From Deinobacterium chartae (lineage in GTDB: Bacteria; Deinococcota; Deinococci; Deinococcales; Deinococcaceae): a stretch of 64,000 nucleotides of DNA. The notes beneath the pieces were generated by a model, which had not been told where the DNA came from, ran no database searches, and worked only from the letters and a program-made list of their open reading frames with translations. Positions 28,437-40,765 of this stretch are shown one piece after another; position 1 is the stretch's first letter, and every line of letters starts with the position of its first letter. Where the stretch lies: positions 186,001 to 250,000 of the forward strand of contig NZ_JACHHG010000004.1 in NCBI RefSeq assembly GCF_014202645.1, in the 5' to 3' direction. A program made the position numbers and the translations under genes.

Positions 28437-29138
28437 CTCCGGCCAGGGCCGGTCGGTGACCACCGTTCCCAGGTCCTGGGGAGCCAGCACGCGGTGGGGA
28501 ACCGTCTGGTCGCGTTTGGTGTGGTCGGCCAGCAGCAGGGTGCGCAGGCCGGCTGCGACCATCGCGCGTTTCAGCGCCGCGTCGGCCTCCTCGAGGACCG
28601 TAGCTCCGGCCTGAAGGTGCAGGGCACAGGTACCCAGCACGGTCCAGTCGGCCCGGTACCCGGCCAGGGCCTGCTCGGCAGCATGCCCGCGAAAGGCGCG
28701 TGCGCGTGCGTCCCAGGCCCCTCCGGTCACGATCAGCCGGACTTCCGGGTCGCGGTCGAACAGCGCGGCGATGTCGAGCGAGTTGGTGATGACCGTCAGC
28801 GGACGGGCCTGCAGGCACTGGGCCAGGGCCAGCGTGGTGGACCCGGCATCCAAGAGGACGCTCTGACCGGCCGTGATCCGTTCGGCGGCGGCGCGCCCGA
28901 TCTGTTCCTTGGCCTGCGGCAGGGCGGCGGAACGCGCGTTCCAGTCGAGGTGAGCCGTGCGCAGGGCCACGGCCCCTCCGTGGGTCTTTTGCAGAAAACC
29001 GCGCTCCTCGAGGGCCTTGAGGTCGCGGCGCACCGTGTGCTCCGAGACTGCGTAGCGTGCGGCGAGATCGCTGACCTCTACGCGGCCCAGACGGGTCAGC
29101 TCTTCTAGGATCCGGGTTTGACGCTCTTGGGCGAACAC
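28395..29138 (-). CDS. DeoR-family transcriptional regulator
   Basis: 247 residues. An N-terminal DeoR helix-turn-helix (RQTRILEELTRLGRVEVSDL, then YAVSEHTVRRDLKALEERG) is followed by the DeoRC sugar-phosphate sensor domain (LLDAGSTTLALAQCL, ITNSLDIAALF, VTGGAWDARARAF, LADHTKRDQ). These regulators repress sugar genes and are released by a phosphosugar. GTG start, 6 bases after TACGCT. It is divergent from an MFS gene and probably controls it. Confidence 0.92.
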   Translation of the reverse strand: MFAQERQTRILEELTRLGRVEVSDLAARYAVSEHTVRRDLKALEERGFLQKTHGGAVALRTAHLDWNARSAALPQAKEQIGRAAAERITAGQSVLLDAGSTTLALAQCLQARPLTVITNSLDIAALFDRDPEVRLIVTGGAWDARARAFRGHAAEQALAGYRADWTVLGTCALHLQAGATVLEEADAALKRAMVAAGLRTLLLADHTKRDQTVPHRVLAPQDLGTVVTDRPWPELAALGVQVVVAAG

Positions 29139-29144
29139 GCCCTC

Positions 29145-29150
29145 AGCGTA
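29145..29150 (-). promoter_or_regulatory. -10 box (TACGCT) of the deoR-type gene
   Basis: TACGCT on the minus strand, 6 bases before the GTG start. Confidence 0.45.
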
Positions 29151-29167
29151 GCACCTCGAGCGCTGTC

Positions 29168-29199
29168 TGCTCGAGTGTGCTCTTTTATGCTCGAATGTG
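29168..29199 (+). promoter_or_regulatory. Direct repeats, candidate DeoR operator
   Basis: TGCTCGAGTGTG (29168-29179) and TGCTCGAATGTG (29188-29199) repeat at a 20-base period between the divergent deoR and MFS starts. The second copy overlaps TATGCT (29186-29191), a possible -10 box of the MFS gene. DeoR proteins often bind tandem repeats. Confidence 0.55.
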
Positions 29200-29242
29200 T
29201 CATGATGGCGGAGCGTTCACTTCATTCCCTACAGGAGTTCAC

Positions 29243-30433
29243 GTGACCCGATCCCCGCTTTCTCCCCACGTTCGCGCCGCCCGCACCGCCGTGTCCACCG
29301 TGTTCCTGGTAAACGGAGCCGCCCTGGCCACCTGGGTGTCACGCATCCCCGCCATCAAGCGTGACCTGGGCCTCAGCGACGGCGTGCTGGGCCTCGCCCT
29401 GCTCAGCATGGCCGCAGGCGCGCTGTTCGCCTTCTCGGTCACCGGCTACCTGATTGCACGCTACGGCAGCCGCCGGGTTACGGTCGCCGCCGGGCTGCTG
29501 TTCTGCGCGGCCTTGCCGCTGCTGGCCGTGGCCCCCTCGCTGGCCCTGCTGGTGCTGACCCTGGCGCTCTTTGGAGCCCTCAACGGTGCTATGGACGTCG
29601 CCATGAACGCGCACGGCGTCGAGGTGGAAGCCCGCTACGGCCGCCCGATCCTCTCCTCGTTCCACGGCATGTTCAGCTTGGGCGGCCTGATCGGCGCGGG
29701 GATCGGCGCCCTGGTCGCCGGAGCCGGGATCACGACCGAAGTGCACTTCGCCGCCGCCGCCGTGCTGCTCGAGGCGGCCCTGTTGCTGGTCGCCCTGCGG
29801 CTGTTGCCCACCCCGCCCGCGCACCGTCCCGGCGATTCGGTGTTCGCGCTGCCCTCGAGGTCCCTGCTGGGCTTCGGGATCATCGCCTTCTGCGCCTCGA
29901 TGACCGAGGGCTCCATGGCCGACTGGAGTGCGGTGTACCTGCGCGACACCCTGGGAACGGGGGCCGGGTACGCGGCGGCGGGCTACGCCGCTTTCTCGCT
30001 CACCATGACCGCTGTACGCTTCGGCGGCGACGCGCTGGTAGCGCGCCTTGGGCCGGTGTTCATGGTGCGCTGGGGCGGGCTGGTCGCCGCCGTGGGCCTG
30101 GGGAGCGCGCTCCTGCTGGGCCACCCGGCGGCGACGCTGCTGGGTTTTGCCTGCGTGGGCATCGGCATGGCAACCCTGTACCCGCTGGTCTTCAGCGCCG
30201 CCGGACGCACTCCGGGCGTCACCTCCGGCACGGCCATCGCCGCCGTGGCGACCATGGGCTACAGCGGTTTCCTGGCCGGACCGCCCTTTATCGGACTGCT
30301 GGCCGAGGGTATCAGCCTGCGCGGCGCGCTCGGGCTGGTCGCGCTCTTGTGTCTGCTCATCGCGCTGCTCAGCCCCATCGTGCGCCGCGCCGAACGCGCC
30401 CCCGAACGGGAAGCGCCCGCCTTGGAGGTCTGA
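29243..30433 (+). CDS. MFS transporter, YbjJ-like
   Basis: 396 residues with 12 predicted helices. TWVSRIPAIKRDLGLSDGVL, GLALLSMAAGALFAF and GAMDVAMNAHGVEVE match the YbjJ-type MFS group, which also includes sugar/fucose-like permeases. The GTG start has CAGGAG upstream; an earlier in-frame ATG is not supported. With the divergent DeoR regulator, a sugar or sugar-like substrate is plausible. It is convergent with metF. Confidence 0.88.
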   Translation: MTRSPLSPHVRAARTAVSTVFLVNGAALATWVSRIPAIKRDLGLSDGVLGLALLSMAAGALFAFSVTGYLIARYGSRRVTVAAGLLFCAALPLLAVAPSLALLVLTLALFGALNGAMDVAMNAHGVEVEARYGRPILSSFHGMFSLGGLIGAGIGALVAGAGITTEVHFAAAAVLLEAALLLVALRLLPTPPAHRPGDSVFALPSRSLLGFGIIAFCASMTEGSMADWSAVYLRDTLGTGAGYAAAGYAAFSLTMTAVRFGGDALVARLGPVFMVRWGGLVAAVGLGSALLLGHPAATLLGFACVGIGMATLYPLVFSAAGRTPGVTSGTAIAAVATMGYSGFLAGPPFIGLLAEGISLRGALGLVALLCLLIALLSPIVRRAERAPEREAPALEV

Positions 30434-30451
30434 TCCTCTAGGCGCGGGCGC

Positions 30452-31302
30452 TCAGACCCGCGCGGCCTCGAGCACCCGGCCCACCGCCGCGCTCTTGCCC
30501 AGCGGGTACAGGTGCACCCCGTCTACGCCCAGGGCGCGCAGGTCGGATACCAGCCGCGCGGCCCACGCGAGGCCGGCCTCGAGCCCGCGCGCCTCGAGGT
30601 CCTTGAGAAGGGCCTCGGGAACCTTGGCCCACCGGCCGACGTTCTGCGCCATCTTGACGCTGCGCACCGGCAGCACCCCGAACAGCACCGGGATCGGCAA
30701 CGGACCGGTCGCTTCCAGAAAGCGTTCCACGTCGGCCGCCGAGAACACCGGCTGGGTCTGGGCAAAGGTGCCGCCGGCCGCGACCTTGGCGTGCAGGCGC
30801 TCGCGTTCACGCTCGAGGTCGGCTGCGCAGGGGTTGAGTGCCACGCCGATGTTGAACGCGGTGGCCGACCCCAGGTCGCGCCCGGCGCACGAGCGCCCCG
30901 CGTTGAGCCCGGCGACCAGCCGGATCAGGCCGTCGGTGTCCACCTCGAACACGCCGCGCGCCTCCGGGTGGTCCCCGCGCGAGGGCGGATCACCGTACAG
31001 GCACAGCACGCTGCCGACCCCCAGCGCCTGGGCGCCCAGCAGCTCGGACTGCAGGGCCAGCACGTTGCGGTCGCGGCAGGTGAGGTGCGCGATCGCCTCG
31101 AGGCCGGTCTCGCGCCGGATCAGGTGCGCCGCGGTCACCGAGTTCATGCGCAAGTTGGCCATCGGGGAGTCCGAGACGTTGACCGCGTCCACCAGGCCGC
31201 GCAGGCTGCGGGCTTCCTCGAGGGTGGCGCTGGGGTCCGGGCCGCGCGGAGGATCGAGTTCGACGGTAACCACAAACTGACGGCCGAGCTTGTTGCGCAA
31301 GA

Positions 31303-31306
<4 letters not shown>
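30452..31306 (-). CDS. metF: Methylenetetrahydrofolate reductase family protein
   Basis: 284 residues. It reduces 5,10-methylene-THF to 5-methyl-THF, the methyl donor for MetH, with FAD. Conserved parts include [53 protein letters not shown] and the late [17 protein letters not shown] with [11 protein letters not shown]. The ATG overlaps the metH stop (ATGA), so the two are coupled in one methionine operon. Confidence 0.92.
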
Positions 31307-34965
<3,659 letters not shown>

Positions 34966-35013
34966 TCGTTCCTCCATCGTTCGCTTCGTGCGGGCCATCG
35001 TCAGCCGTCGAAA

Positions 35014-35116
35014 GCGTCCTGGTGGAGCACCGTGCCGTGATGAGGGCCGGTTGCTGCGCCCGTGTGGTCCAGGTTCCTGGGGCGTCTCGGGATGGGGGTC
35101 ACGCCGCAGCGTGATG
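35014..35116 (-). ncRNA. Structured metH leader, candidate SAM-family riboswitch
   Basis: The roughly 150-base leader contains GCAGCAACCGGCC, a short loop, then GGCACGGTGCTCC, which is the GCAACC-stem-GGTGC pattern of the SAM-I riboswitch clan. CCTGG/CCAGG pairing encloses this part, and a CACGC-TGCG-GCGTG hairpin lies 5' of it. The 5' half does not fit the SAM-I consensus well (no clear kink turn), so it could be a variant SAM, an SAH or another methionine-cycle element. The gene context (metH) supports it. Confidence 0.4.
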
Positions 35117-35122
35117 CGTTTG

Positions 35123-35152
35123 ATTGTGTCAGAGAAAACCCTTCCGGGTCAA
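35123..35152 (-). promoter_or_regulatory. Promoter of metH-metF
   Basis: On the minus strand TTGACC (35147-35152) and CACAAT (35123-35128) are 18 bases apart. Transcription would start near 35116, leaving a leader of about 150 bases, unlike the many leaderless genes in this window. Confidence 0.5.
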
Positions 35153-35193
35153 ATCTTTGTTCAAACAAACCGCCTGTGTGCGTTGGGCTGCCT

Positions 35194-36483
35194 TCAGGAA
35201 CCCGGCGCGTTTTCGGAGGAGAGCGGACCGGGAGGCCCAAAGGCCGCGTGCCGTTGCAGGGTGATCAACAGCAGGGCGCCCACAAGGGCCAGCGCTCCTG
35301 CGACTGTCCACGCCGCCGATACCGACACCGCCTGCGCCAGCGGCCCCAACGCGGCGCTGCCCAGCGCCGCCCCCGCAAAGCTCGCCAGCGACACCCACGA
35401 GAGCATCACCGAGCGCAGCCTCGAGGGCACCTCGGCGTTGTACAGCGCTCCGAACGGCGAGTAGGCCCCGGACCGGGCAAGGTAATGGAGCCACAGCAGC
35501 GCTCCGGCGGCGAGCAGGGCCGACTGCGCGGCCAGCAGCAGCAGGCTCAGACCCTGCAGGCCTTGCAGCAGCGCTGCGCTCAGGGCCGTGCGGCCGCCGA
35601 GCAGGCGGTTGAGCGGGGTTGCCAGCAGGTTGCCGAGCACGCCCACCCCGAAGCAGCCGGCCAGCAGCAGACCGTAAAGCAGCGTGTCCGGGCTGCCGCC
35701 CATCAGCCGGGCGAAATGCGGCTGCCAGAAGGTCTCCACGGCGGCCAGCCCCAGGCCGTTGATCGCCGAGACCGCCAGCAGCAGGCGCAGTTTCGGATTG
35801 CCCCAGGCCAGCGCGCACGCCGAGCGTATCGGGGTGAACGTATGACCGTCCGGGTGCGGCCCAGGCGTTTCTCGCACCAGCAGCAGCACCGCCAGCAGGG
35901 TCAGGACCTCCAGGCCAAAGCTGGCGACCACCGGGAGCGACAGCGGGGTCAGCACGCCCGTCGCGGAGGCCGGTCCGGGAAACAGCCCCGGCAGCGCTCC
36001 GCCCACCAGAGTACCCAGCCCCAGGGCCGAGAGCTCCACCGCTCCTGCGCGGGCCAGCGGCGGTTGCAGGTCGCCGTCCGGATCGGTGGCCTGCAGCTCG
36101 TCCACGAACCAGGCCTCGAGGGCACCCGAGCCGAGCGCGCGTGCCGCGCCGTACACCAGCGCGTACAGCAGGAACATCGGCAGCGAGAAGGCGAACAGGA
36201 AGATCAGCTTGGACAAGAGCCCCACGCCGTAGGCCACCACGGTGAGCCGCCTGCGGCCCCAGCGGTCGGCCAGGCTGCCGGTGGGCACCTCGAGCAGGGC
36301 TACGGTCAGCGAGTACAGTCCCGAGTACAGCCCGATCTCGGCCAGGCTCAGGCCGCGCTGCTGGGCCAGCAGCACCGTGACGGCCATCGGCAGCACGGTC
36401 CCGAACCAGTGCAGGGCGGTGACCGTCCAGTACACCCGCTCGAGGCGGCGTCGGCGCAGGGCGGGGGAGAGCGCCTTGTTCAT
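35194..36483 (-). CDS. MFS transporter of unknown substrate
   Basis: 429 residues, 12 predicted helices. EIGLYSGLYSLTVALLEVP then GSLADRWGRRRLTVV is the MFS loop 2-3 signature. A charged loop with ELQATDPDGDLQPP separates the halves. It is divergent from a winged-helix gene whose intergenic inverted repeat may control both. Only a weak ribosome site precedes the ATG. Confidence 0.85.
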   Translation of the reverse strand: MNKALSPALRRRRLERVYWTVTALHWFGTVLPMAVTVLLAQQRGLSLAEIGLYSGLYSLTVALLEVPTGSLADRWGRRRLTVVAYGVGLLSKLIFLFAFSLPMFLLYALVYGAARALGSGALEAWFVDELQATDPDGDLQPPLARAGAVELSALGLGTLVGGALPGLFPGPASATGVLTPLSLPVVASFGLEVLTLLAVLLLVRETPGPHPDGHTFTPIRSACALAWGNPKLRLLLAVSAINGLGLAAVETFWQPHFARLMGGSPDTLLYGLLLAGCFGVGVLGNLLATPLNRLLGGRTALSAALLQGLQGLSLLLLAAQSALLAAGALLWLHYLARSGAYSPFGALYNAEVPSRLRSVMLSWVSLASFAGAALGSAALGPLAQAVSVSAAWTVAGALALVGALLLITLQRHAAFGPPGPLSSENAPGS

Positions 36484-36500
36484 AGCCCCAGGGTCCGTGG

Positions 36501-36538
36501 TAGCCTACCGGAAATGACAGGTGCAGATTCCGGTAGGC
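36501..36538. promoter_or_regulatory. -10 box and 11-bp inverted repeat, candidate autoregulatory operator
   Basis: GCCTACCGGAA (36503-36513) and TTCCGGTAGGC (36528-36538) are perfect inverse copies 14 bases apart; the first overlaps TAGCCT (36501-36506), which is 7 bases from the ATG of the winged-helix gene. The repeat spans the start codon, a natural site for autorepression and control of the divergent MFS gene. Confidence 0.6.
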
Positions 36539-37179
36539 CTCCGCCCGAGGCGTTTTACCGGGTAGATGATCCCCGGCAGGCGAAGCTGCTCACCGACGAG
36601 GCCAGCCGCGCCTGCTTCCGACCCTTTCTGGCCCGCGAGCTGAGTGCCGCGCAGGCCGCGCGTGAGCTGGGCATCCGCCTCGACGCGCTGCTCTACCGCG
36701 TGCGGGTCTTCGAGCGGGTCGGGCTGCTACGGGTGGTGCGCTGCGAGCCGCGCCGGGGCCGGCCCATCAAGATCTACCGCTCGAGCGCGGACGCCTACTT
36801 TGTGCCGCACCGCCTCACCGCGCACGCCGACCTCGAGGAGAGCTTTTACCGGAGTTTCGAGCCCACCTTGCGCCAGCTCGCAGCAGCCGCGGCGCGCCGC
36901 TACCGGGACGGTTGGGACGGCTACCGCTTCTACCGCGCTGCCGACGGTCATGCCTGGATGGAAGGAGCCCCGCAGCACGACCGCTATCCGGACCTGGATG
37001 ACCCGGGGCGGCAGATCAGCTTCGACTTCAACCTCGAGGCGTGGCTGGACGAGGCGCAGGCACGCGAGCTTCAGGCCGAACTGGTCGCGCTGCTAAACCG
37101 TTACCGCAGATATCAGTCTCCCGGGCCCGGACGGCGCTACCTGCTGGCAGCCTTTTTGGGGGACCTCTCCGAAAGCTGA
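36514..37179 (+). CDS. ArsR-like winged-helix regulator
   Basis: 221 residues. Residues about 32-80 (LSAAQAARELGIRLDALLYR, then LLRVVRCEPRRGRPIKIYR) form an ArsR-type winged helix. The rest (FVPHRLTAHADLEESFYRSF; RYPDLDDPGRQISFDFNLEA) is an uncharacterised sensor-like domain. The ATG is 7 bases after TAGCCT and leaderless. It overlaps a perfect inverted repeat and faces an MFS gene, so it likely controls that exporter and itself. Confidence 0.75.
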   Translation: MTGADSGRPPPEAFYRVDDPRQAKLLTDEASRACFRPFLARELSAAQAARELGIRLDALLYRVRVFERVGLLRVVRCEPRRGRPIKIYRSSADAYFVPHRLTAHADLEESFYRSFEPTLRQLAAAAARRYRDGWDGYRFYRAADGHAWMEGAPQHDRYPDLDDPGRQISFDFNLEAWLDEAQARELQAELVALLNRYRRYQSPGPGRRYLLAAFLGDLSES

Positions 37180-37208
37180 GCGGGCATCCTCGCGCGCTGC
37201 ACCTGCGC

Positions 37209-37946
37209 TCAGGTGCCCAGCGCCTCGAGCAGCCGTGCCTCGCTCAGTTCACGCGCCGGGCCGTCGAGGGTGACGACGCCCTCGCGCAGCACCACCACGC
37301 GCTGACCCAGCCGCAGGGCCTCCTCGAGGTGGTGGGTCACGAAGACCACCGTGGGCTGACGCTCGCGCCAGATGCGCAGCAGTTCGTCGCCCAGGGCGTG
37401 GCGCGTGTTCACGTCGAGCGCCGAGAACGGTTCGTCGAGCAGCAGCAGCCGGGGCTCTACCGCCAGCGCGCGGGCGATCGAGACCCGCTGGCGCTGCCCG
37501 CCCGAGAGCTGGTGCACGCGGCGCCCCGCGTACTCGCTCAGACCCACCAGCTCCAGCGTTTCCGCCGCGCGGCGGCGGCGTTCCTCGCGGGGGACGCCGC
37601 GCATTTCCAGGCCGAACTCGACGTTGCGGGTCACCGTGCGCCATGCGAACAGCGCGTGTTCCTGCTGTACCAGCGTCTGCAGTTCGCTCGGGCCGTTCAG
37701 CGGCCGCCCGGCCAGCGTCACGCTGCCGGACTCGGGCCGCAGGAAACCGGCCAGCACCCCCAGCAGCGTGCTTTTGCCGCTGCCCGAGGGCCCCACCACG
37801 CACACGAACTCGCCCGGGCGCACCGTCAGGTCGAGCGGACCCAGCCCGGTCGCGCGCGGCCCGTAGCGGAAGCGCAGCCCCTCGAGGCGCAGCAGCGGTT
37901 CTGCAGTGTTCGAATCGGTCATGCTTTCCGTGCGGGTCAAGGTCAC
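37209..37946 (-). CDS. ABC transporter ATP-binding protein, sulfonate/nitrate/taurine type
   Basis: 245 residues. Walker [10 protein letters not shown] (52-60), signature LSGGQRQR, Walker [13 protein letters not shown] and VTHHLEEAL (H-loop) are typical of SsuB/TauB/NrtD. The GTG start overlaps the permease stop (GTGA) with GGAGGG 6 bases upstream. It is the last gene of the cluster. Confidence 0.92.
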   Translation of the reverse strand: MTLTRTESMTDSNTAEPLLRLEGLRFRYGPRATGLGPLDLTVRPGEFVCVVGPSGSGKSTLLGVLAGFLRPESGSVTLAGRPLNGPSELQTLVQQEHALFAWRTVTRNVEFGLEMRGVPREERRRRAAETLELVGLSEYAGRRVHQLSGGQRQRVSIARALAVEPRLLLLDEPFSALDVNTRHALGDELLRIWRERQPTVVFVTHHLEEALRLGQRVVVLREGVVTLDGPARELSEARLLEALGT

Positions 37947-38761
37947 GTGCTTCCCTCCAGTCCGTAGTTGCGGCGCACCCGTGCCTCGAAGCGGCGCAGC
38001 AGCAGGTCGAACAGGCTGCCCAGCGCGCCCACGATGATCATCGAGGCGATCACCAGCGCGGTGTTCGAGATGTTGCGTCCGGTCTCCAGCACCTGCCCCA
38101 GCCCGGGGTTGGAAGTCAGCAGTTCCGCGCCGATCAGGGCGCGCCACGCAAAGCTCCAGGCGACGCGCAGGCCGCTGGCGAGGCTGGGCAGCGCGGCGGG
38201 CAGCAGCACCTGCGTGTACAGGCGCCCGCCGCGCGCGCCCAGCGTGCGCCCGGCGATGCGCAGCGCGGGCGGAACGTTCAGCAGCGCGGACGACACCGAC
38301 AGCGCCACCGGAATAAAACCCTCGAGGATCACCACGAACAGCACCGCCCGCTCGTTGAGGCCGAACCACAAGATGGCCAGCGGCACGAAGGCGATCGACG
38401 GGATCGACTGCACCGCCGTGAGCCAGCCGCCCACCGTCTCGCGCAGCGGCCTCGAGGCTGCCAGCACCGCCCCCAGCAGCAGGCCCAGGGCCACCGCGAC
38501 GGCGTAGCCGATGAGTACCCGCCGCAGCGAGTTGAGCACCGCCAGCCCCAGCTTGCCGTCGGGTCCGCTGCCGGTGAAGCCGTACACGAACTCCTGCCAT
38601 ACCAGCCCGGGGCCGGGCATCACGTAGGGCGGCCAGATCTTGAGCACCTCGGTCACCAGTGCCCACAGGCCCAGCAGCACCGCGATGCCTACCAGCTGAA
38701 CCCACCAGCCGCTCCGGCCAGGGCGTGCGAGGCTGGCGGGCAACGGACGTCCGGCCTGCAT
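37943..38761 (-). CDS. ABC transporter permease, sulfonate/nitrate/taurine type
   Basis: 272 residues, about six helices. The motif [26 protein letters not shown]-like region (starting [13 protein letters not shown]) is the EAA loop of SsuC/TauC permeases; [20 protein letters not shown] is also conserved. The chosen ATG has GGGGAACG upstream and lies one base after the stop of the truncated binding-protein frame, so translation is coupled to it. Confidence 0.9.
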   Translation of the reverse strand: MQAGRPLPASLARPGRSGWWVQLVGIAVLLGLWALVTEVLKIWPPYVMPGPGLVWQEFVYGFTGSGPDGKLGLAVLNSLRRVLIGYAVAVALGLLLGAVLAASRPLRETVGGWLTAVQSIPSIAFVPLAILWFGLNERAVLFVVILEGFIPVALSVSSALLNVPPALRIAGRTLGARGGRLYTQVLLPAALPSLASGLRVAWSFAWRALIGAELLTSNPGLGQVLETGRNISNTALVIASMIIVGALGSLFDLLLRRFEARVRRNYGLEGST

Positions 38762-38762
38762 C

Positions 38763-38978
38763 TCAGCGTTCCCCGGTCGCGCCCGGCGCGAGCGGCTTGG
38801 TAACGTCGGGCAGGGTCCGGGTGTACCCGGCTTCCCGGTTCGGTTCGCCGTACTCCCGAAGTGCCCTGGGATCGAAGCCGCTACGGCCCGGCGTGCGCTG
38901 AAGCTGATGGGGACTTGCCTTCTGGGCGTCGGCAGCACCGACCAGGGCAATCGTAGGTTGCAGAACGTGTTTTCGCAT
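38763..38978 (-). pseudogene. Internally deleted ABC substrate-binding protein gene
   Basis: A 71-codon frame with a strong AGGAGG before ATG. Its C-terminal half ([20 protein letters not shown] then LPDVTKP) parallels the end of the full-length binding protein ([26 protein letters not shown]), and its start ([21 protein letters not shown]) is signal-peptide-like. About 250 central residues are missing with the frame kept. It lies between the intact binding-protein gene and the permease. Retention may preserve translational coupling to the permease. Confidence 0.7.
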
Positions 38979-39090
38979 GACGCCTCCTGGCAGGGGAAGG
39001 ACCACAGCGGCACTGAGGGGAAGGAAGCCTATGTTAAGCGCCGCCGGCTCGAGGAGCGTGACGGCGCAGGGTCAGGTTCTTTAGCGCGCT

Positions 39091-40071
39091 TTATTTTTTG
39101 AGACTCTGGAGCAGTTCGAGGTTGACGAACTTTTTCAGGTCCGGCACGTCGCGCGCGAAGCCGGCTTCCCGGTTGAGCTGCGCGTACTCCTCGAGGGTAC
39201 CCAGGTCGATCGCGTCGGTCACGGTGGTGCGGGCCAGGGCCTTGAACAGCACGTCGCGGTCGGGGCGCTGACGGGTGATTTCGAAGATCTGGTCGGAGAG
39301 GGCTTTTTGCGCCGCTGCGTTCGACTTGCGGATAAAGGCGATGGCGTTCAGGTGCCCCTGCAGCACCGCGCGGGTGGTCTGCGGGTTGTCCTTCATGAAA
39401 CGGGTGTTGCCGACCAGCACGGTCGAGGTGTATTTGCCGTCGTTCCAGATGGCCTTCTGGCCCAGCACCAGTTTCGCGCCCTGCGCCTCGAGGAGCGCGC
39501 CCCACGGTTCTTGGGTGAGCGCGGCGTCCACCTGTTTGGCCGCGAAGGCGGCGGGCATGTTGGCCGGGTCGATCGGAACGATCACCACGTCGCCGCCTGC
39601 GTCCTGGGGCTTGAGGCCGTTCGCTTTGAGCAGGTGCCGCAGCGAGATGTCCTGGGTAGAGCCGCGGGTAGGTACGGCCACGCGTTTGCCCCGCAGGCCC
39701 CTCACGCCGTTGATCTTGACATCGCTGCGCGCGACGAGCACCGCTCCTGCCTGGGCCGCACCCGCGATCACCTGAATCGGAACGCCGCGCATGAAAGCGT
39801 TCATGGCCGGTCCCGGTCCCACATAGGCGAAGTCGATCGCTCCGGCGGCAAAAGCCTCGTTGATCTGCGAACCGTTGGCGAACTCTTTGACCTCGAGTTT
39901 GATTCCGCCGAGCTCCTTGGAGAACAGGCCGCGGTTGACCGCGACCAGTCCGGCGGCGTGGGTGACGTTGGGGAAGATGCCAACACGTACCACCTGGGCT
40001 TTTTGGGCCGAGGCAAAGGGTAGGGTCAGCAGGGCGCTCAGCAGCAGGGCTTTTTTCATGAATGGGCTCAT
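39091..40071 (-). CDS. ABC transporter substrate-binding protein, sulfonate/nitrate/taurine type
   Basis: 326 residues with a signal peptide ([20 protein letters not shown], cleavage after SAQ or nearby). [39 protein letters not shown] and [17 protein letters not shown] match the SsuA/NrtA/TauA family; the protein would capture an oxyanion or organosulfonate outside the membrane for the permease/ATPase pair. The start is decided by GAGGAACCC upstream. The substrate cannot be fixed from sequence; an Rrf2 regulator and DUF4395 protein hint at sulfur. Confidence 0.88.
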   Translation of the reverse strand: MSPFMKKALLLSALLTLPFASAQKAQVVRVGIFPNVTHAAGLVAVNRGLFSKELGGIKLEVKEFANGSQINEAFAAGAIDFAYVGPGPAMNAFMRGVPIQVIAGAAQAGAVLVARSDVKINGVRGLRGKRVAVPTRGSTQDISLRHLLKANGLKPQDAGGDVVIVPIDPANMPAAFAAKQVDAALTQEPWGALLEAQGAKLVLGQKAIWNDGKYTSTVLVGNTRFMKDNPQTTRAVLQGHLNAIAFIRKSNAAAQKALSDQIFEITRQRPDRDVLFKALARTTVTDAIDLGTLEEYAQLNREAGFARDVPDLKKFVNLELLQSLKK

Positions 40072-40143
40072 GGGTTCCTCGAGGGGGAAGCGCACGGGCT
40101 GCGGGTGGGTGCGCGCAGCGGAGAAGTGCGGAGAAGTGCGGGA

Positions 40144-40566
40144 TCAGCGGGTCAGGCGGTGGCGCAGCATGCGGTAGTGGAAGTACAGCTGGCAGCCCAG
40201 GCAGTAGCCGGTGGTGAGGTTCAGCAGGGCCAGGGCCACCACCACGACGGCCAGTGCCGTGCCGAGCAGGGGAAGGCCGCCCAGGTAGGCCAAGGAGGCC
40301 AAGGTCAGCACGCTGCCGCCCATCCCCTGAGCGAAATTGTGCGCTCTCGGGTCGTCGTCCACGCGGCGCACCGGCAGCCGCAGCAGGGGGCGCAGCACGC
40401 GGGTGTACAGGTTCTTGAACGGAGCCAGCGGGGGACAGGCGGTACCGAGCAGCAGCGCGAGCGCGGTGAGGGCCAGCAGAGCGGGAGATCCCAGCAGCAG
40501 GCTGCCCAGCGTCAGGGAAACCAGGGCCATCTGGTTGAACCTCAGGGCGTCTGGATCGGTTTTCAC
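40144..40566 (-). CDS. DUF4395 family membrane protein
   Basis: 140 residues. Two hydrophobic pairs (about 14-42 and 84-118) flank a short loop with Cys44 in TACPPLAPFKNLY; the C-terminus has CLGC (C122, C125) then QLYFHYRM. This pattern is the DUF4395 family, often encoded near sulfurtransferases and thioredoxin-like proteins, suggesting membrane thiol/sulfur chemistry. The GTG start has GAGGAGG upstream. The gene heads the ABC cluster. Confidence 0.82.
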   Translation of the reverse strand: MKTDPDALRFNQMALVSLTLGSLLLGSPALLALTALALLLGTACPPLAPFKNLYTRVLRPLLRLPVRRVDDDPRAHNFAQGMGGSVLTLASLAYLGGLPLLGTALAVVVVALALLNLTTGYCLGCQLYFHYRMLRHRLTR

Positions 40567-40582
40567 ACGGTCCTCCTCGAGA

Positions 40583-40620
40583 GGGGCGCCGCAGCGCCCC
40601 AATAGATGATCAAAATTGTA
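40583..40620 (-). promoter_or_regulatory. Leader hairpin and -10 box of the DUF4395/ABC operon
   Basis: TACAAT on the minus strand (40615-40620) is a likely -10 box; no good -35 is paired with it. Downstream in the leader is a 7-bp GC hairpin (40583-40589 with 40594-40600), just before the ribosome site of the DUF4395 gene. Confidence 0.4.
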
Positions 40621-40652
40621 AACTTGTCCCTTCGCCTCAAATGTGAGTTGAT

Positions 40653-40677
40653 CCGGCCAAGCCCAGGGCTTGGCCGG
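40653..40677. repeat. 12-bp perfect inverted repeat
   Basis: Arms 40653-40664 and 40666-40677 with one central base. It lies upstream of the DUF4395 promoter and after the Rrf2 gene; it could be an operator or a second transcription stop. Confidence 0.5.
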
Positions 40678-40710
40678 GCAGAAGGGCGCACAGGGCCCGT
40701 AACCGCAAAA

Positions 40711-40734
40711 CGGTGCCCCTGAAGTGGGGCACCG
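40711..40734 (-). terminator. Terminator after the Rrf2 gene
   Basis: A 9-bp stem (40711-40719 with 40726-40734) followed on the minus strand by TTTT. It is 32 bases past the rrf2-type gene. Confidence 0.75.
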
Positions 40735-40765
40735 CCGGGGGCACGCGGGGCTCGGGAGCCGGTGA

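Noticed and set aside
30048-31280. Plus-strand frame of 410 codons across the MFS/metF junction
   Set aside because: Arg/Ser/Pro-rich shadow of the MFS gene and of metF; no real domain.
35062-36513. Long N-terminal extension of the winged-helix protein
   Set aside because: It is the shadow of the divergent MFS gene; the -10 box and inverted repeat place the start at 36514.
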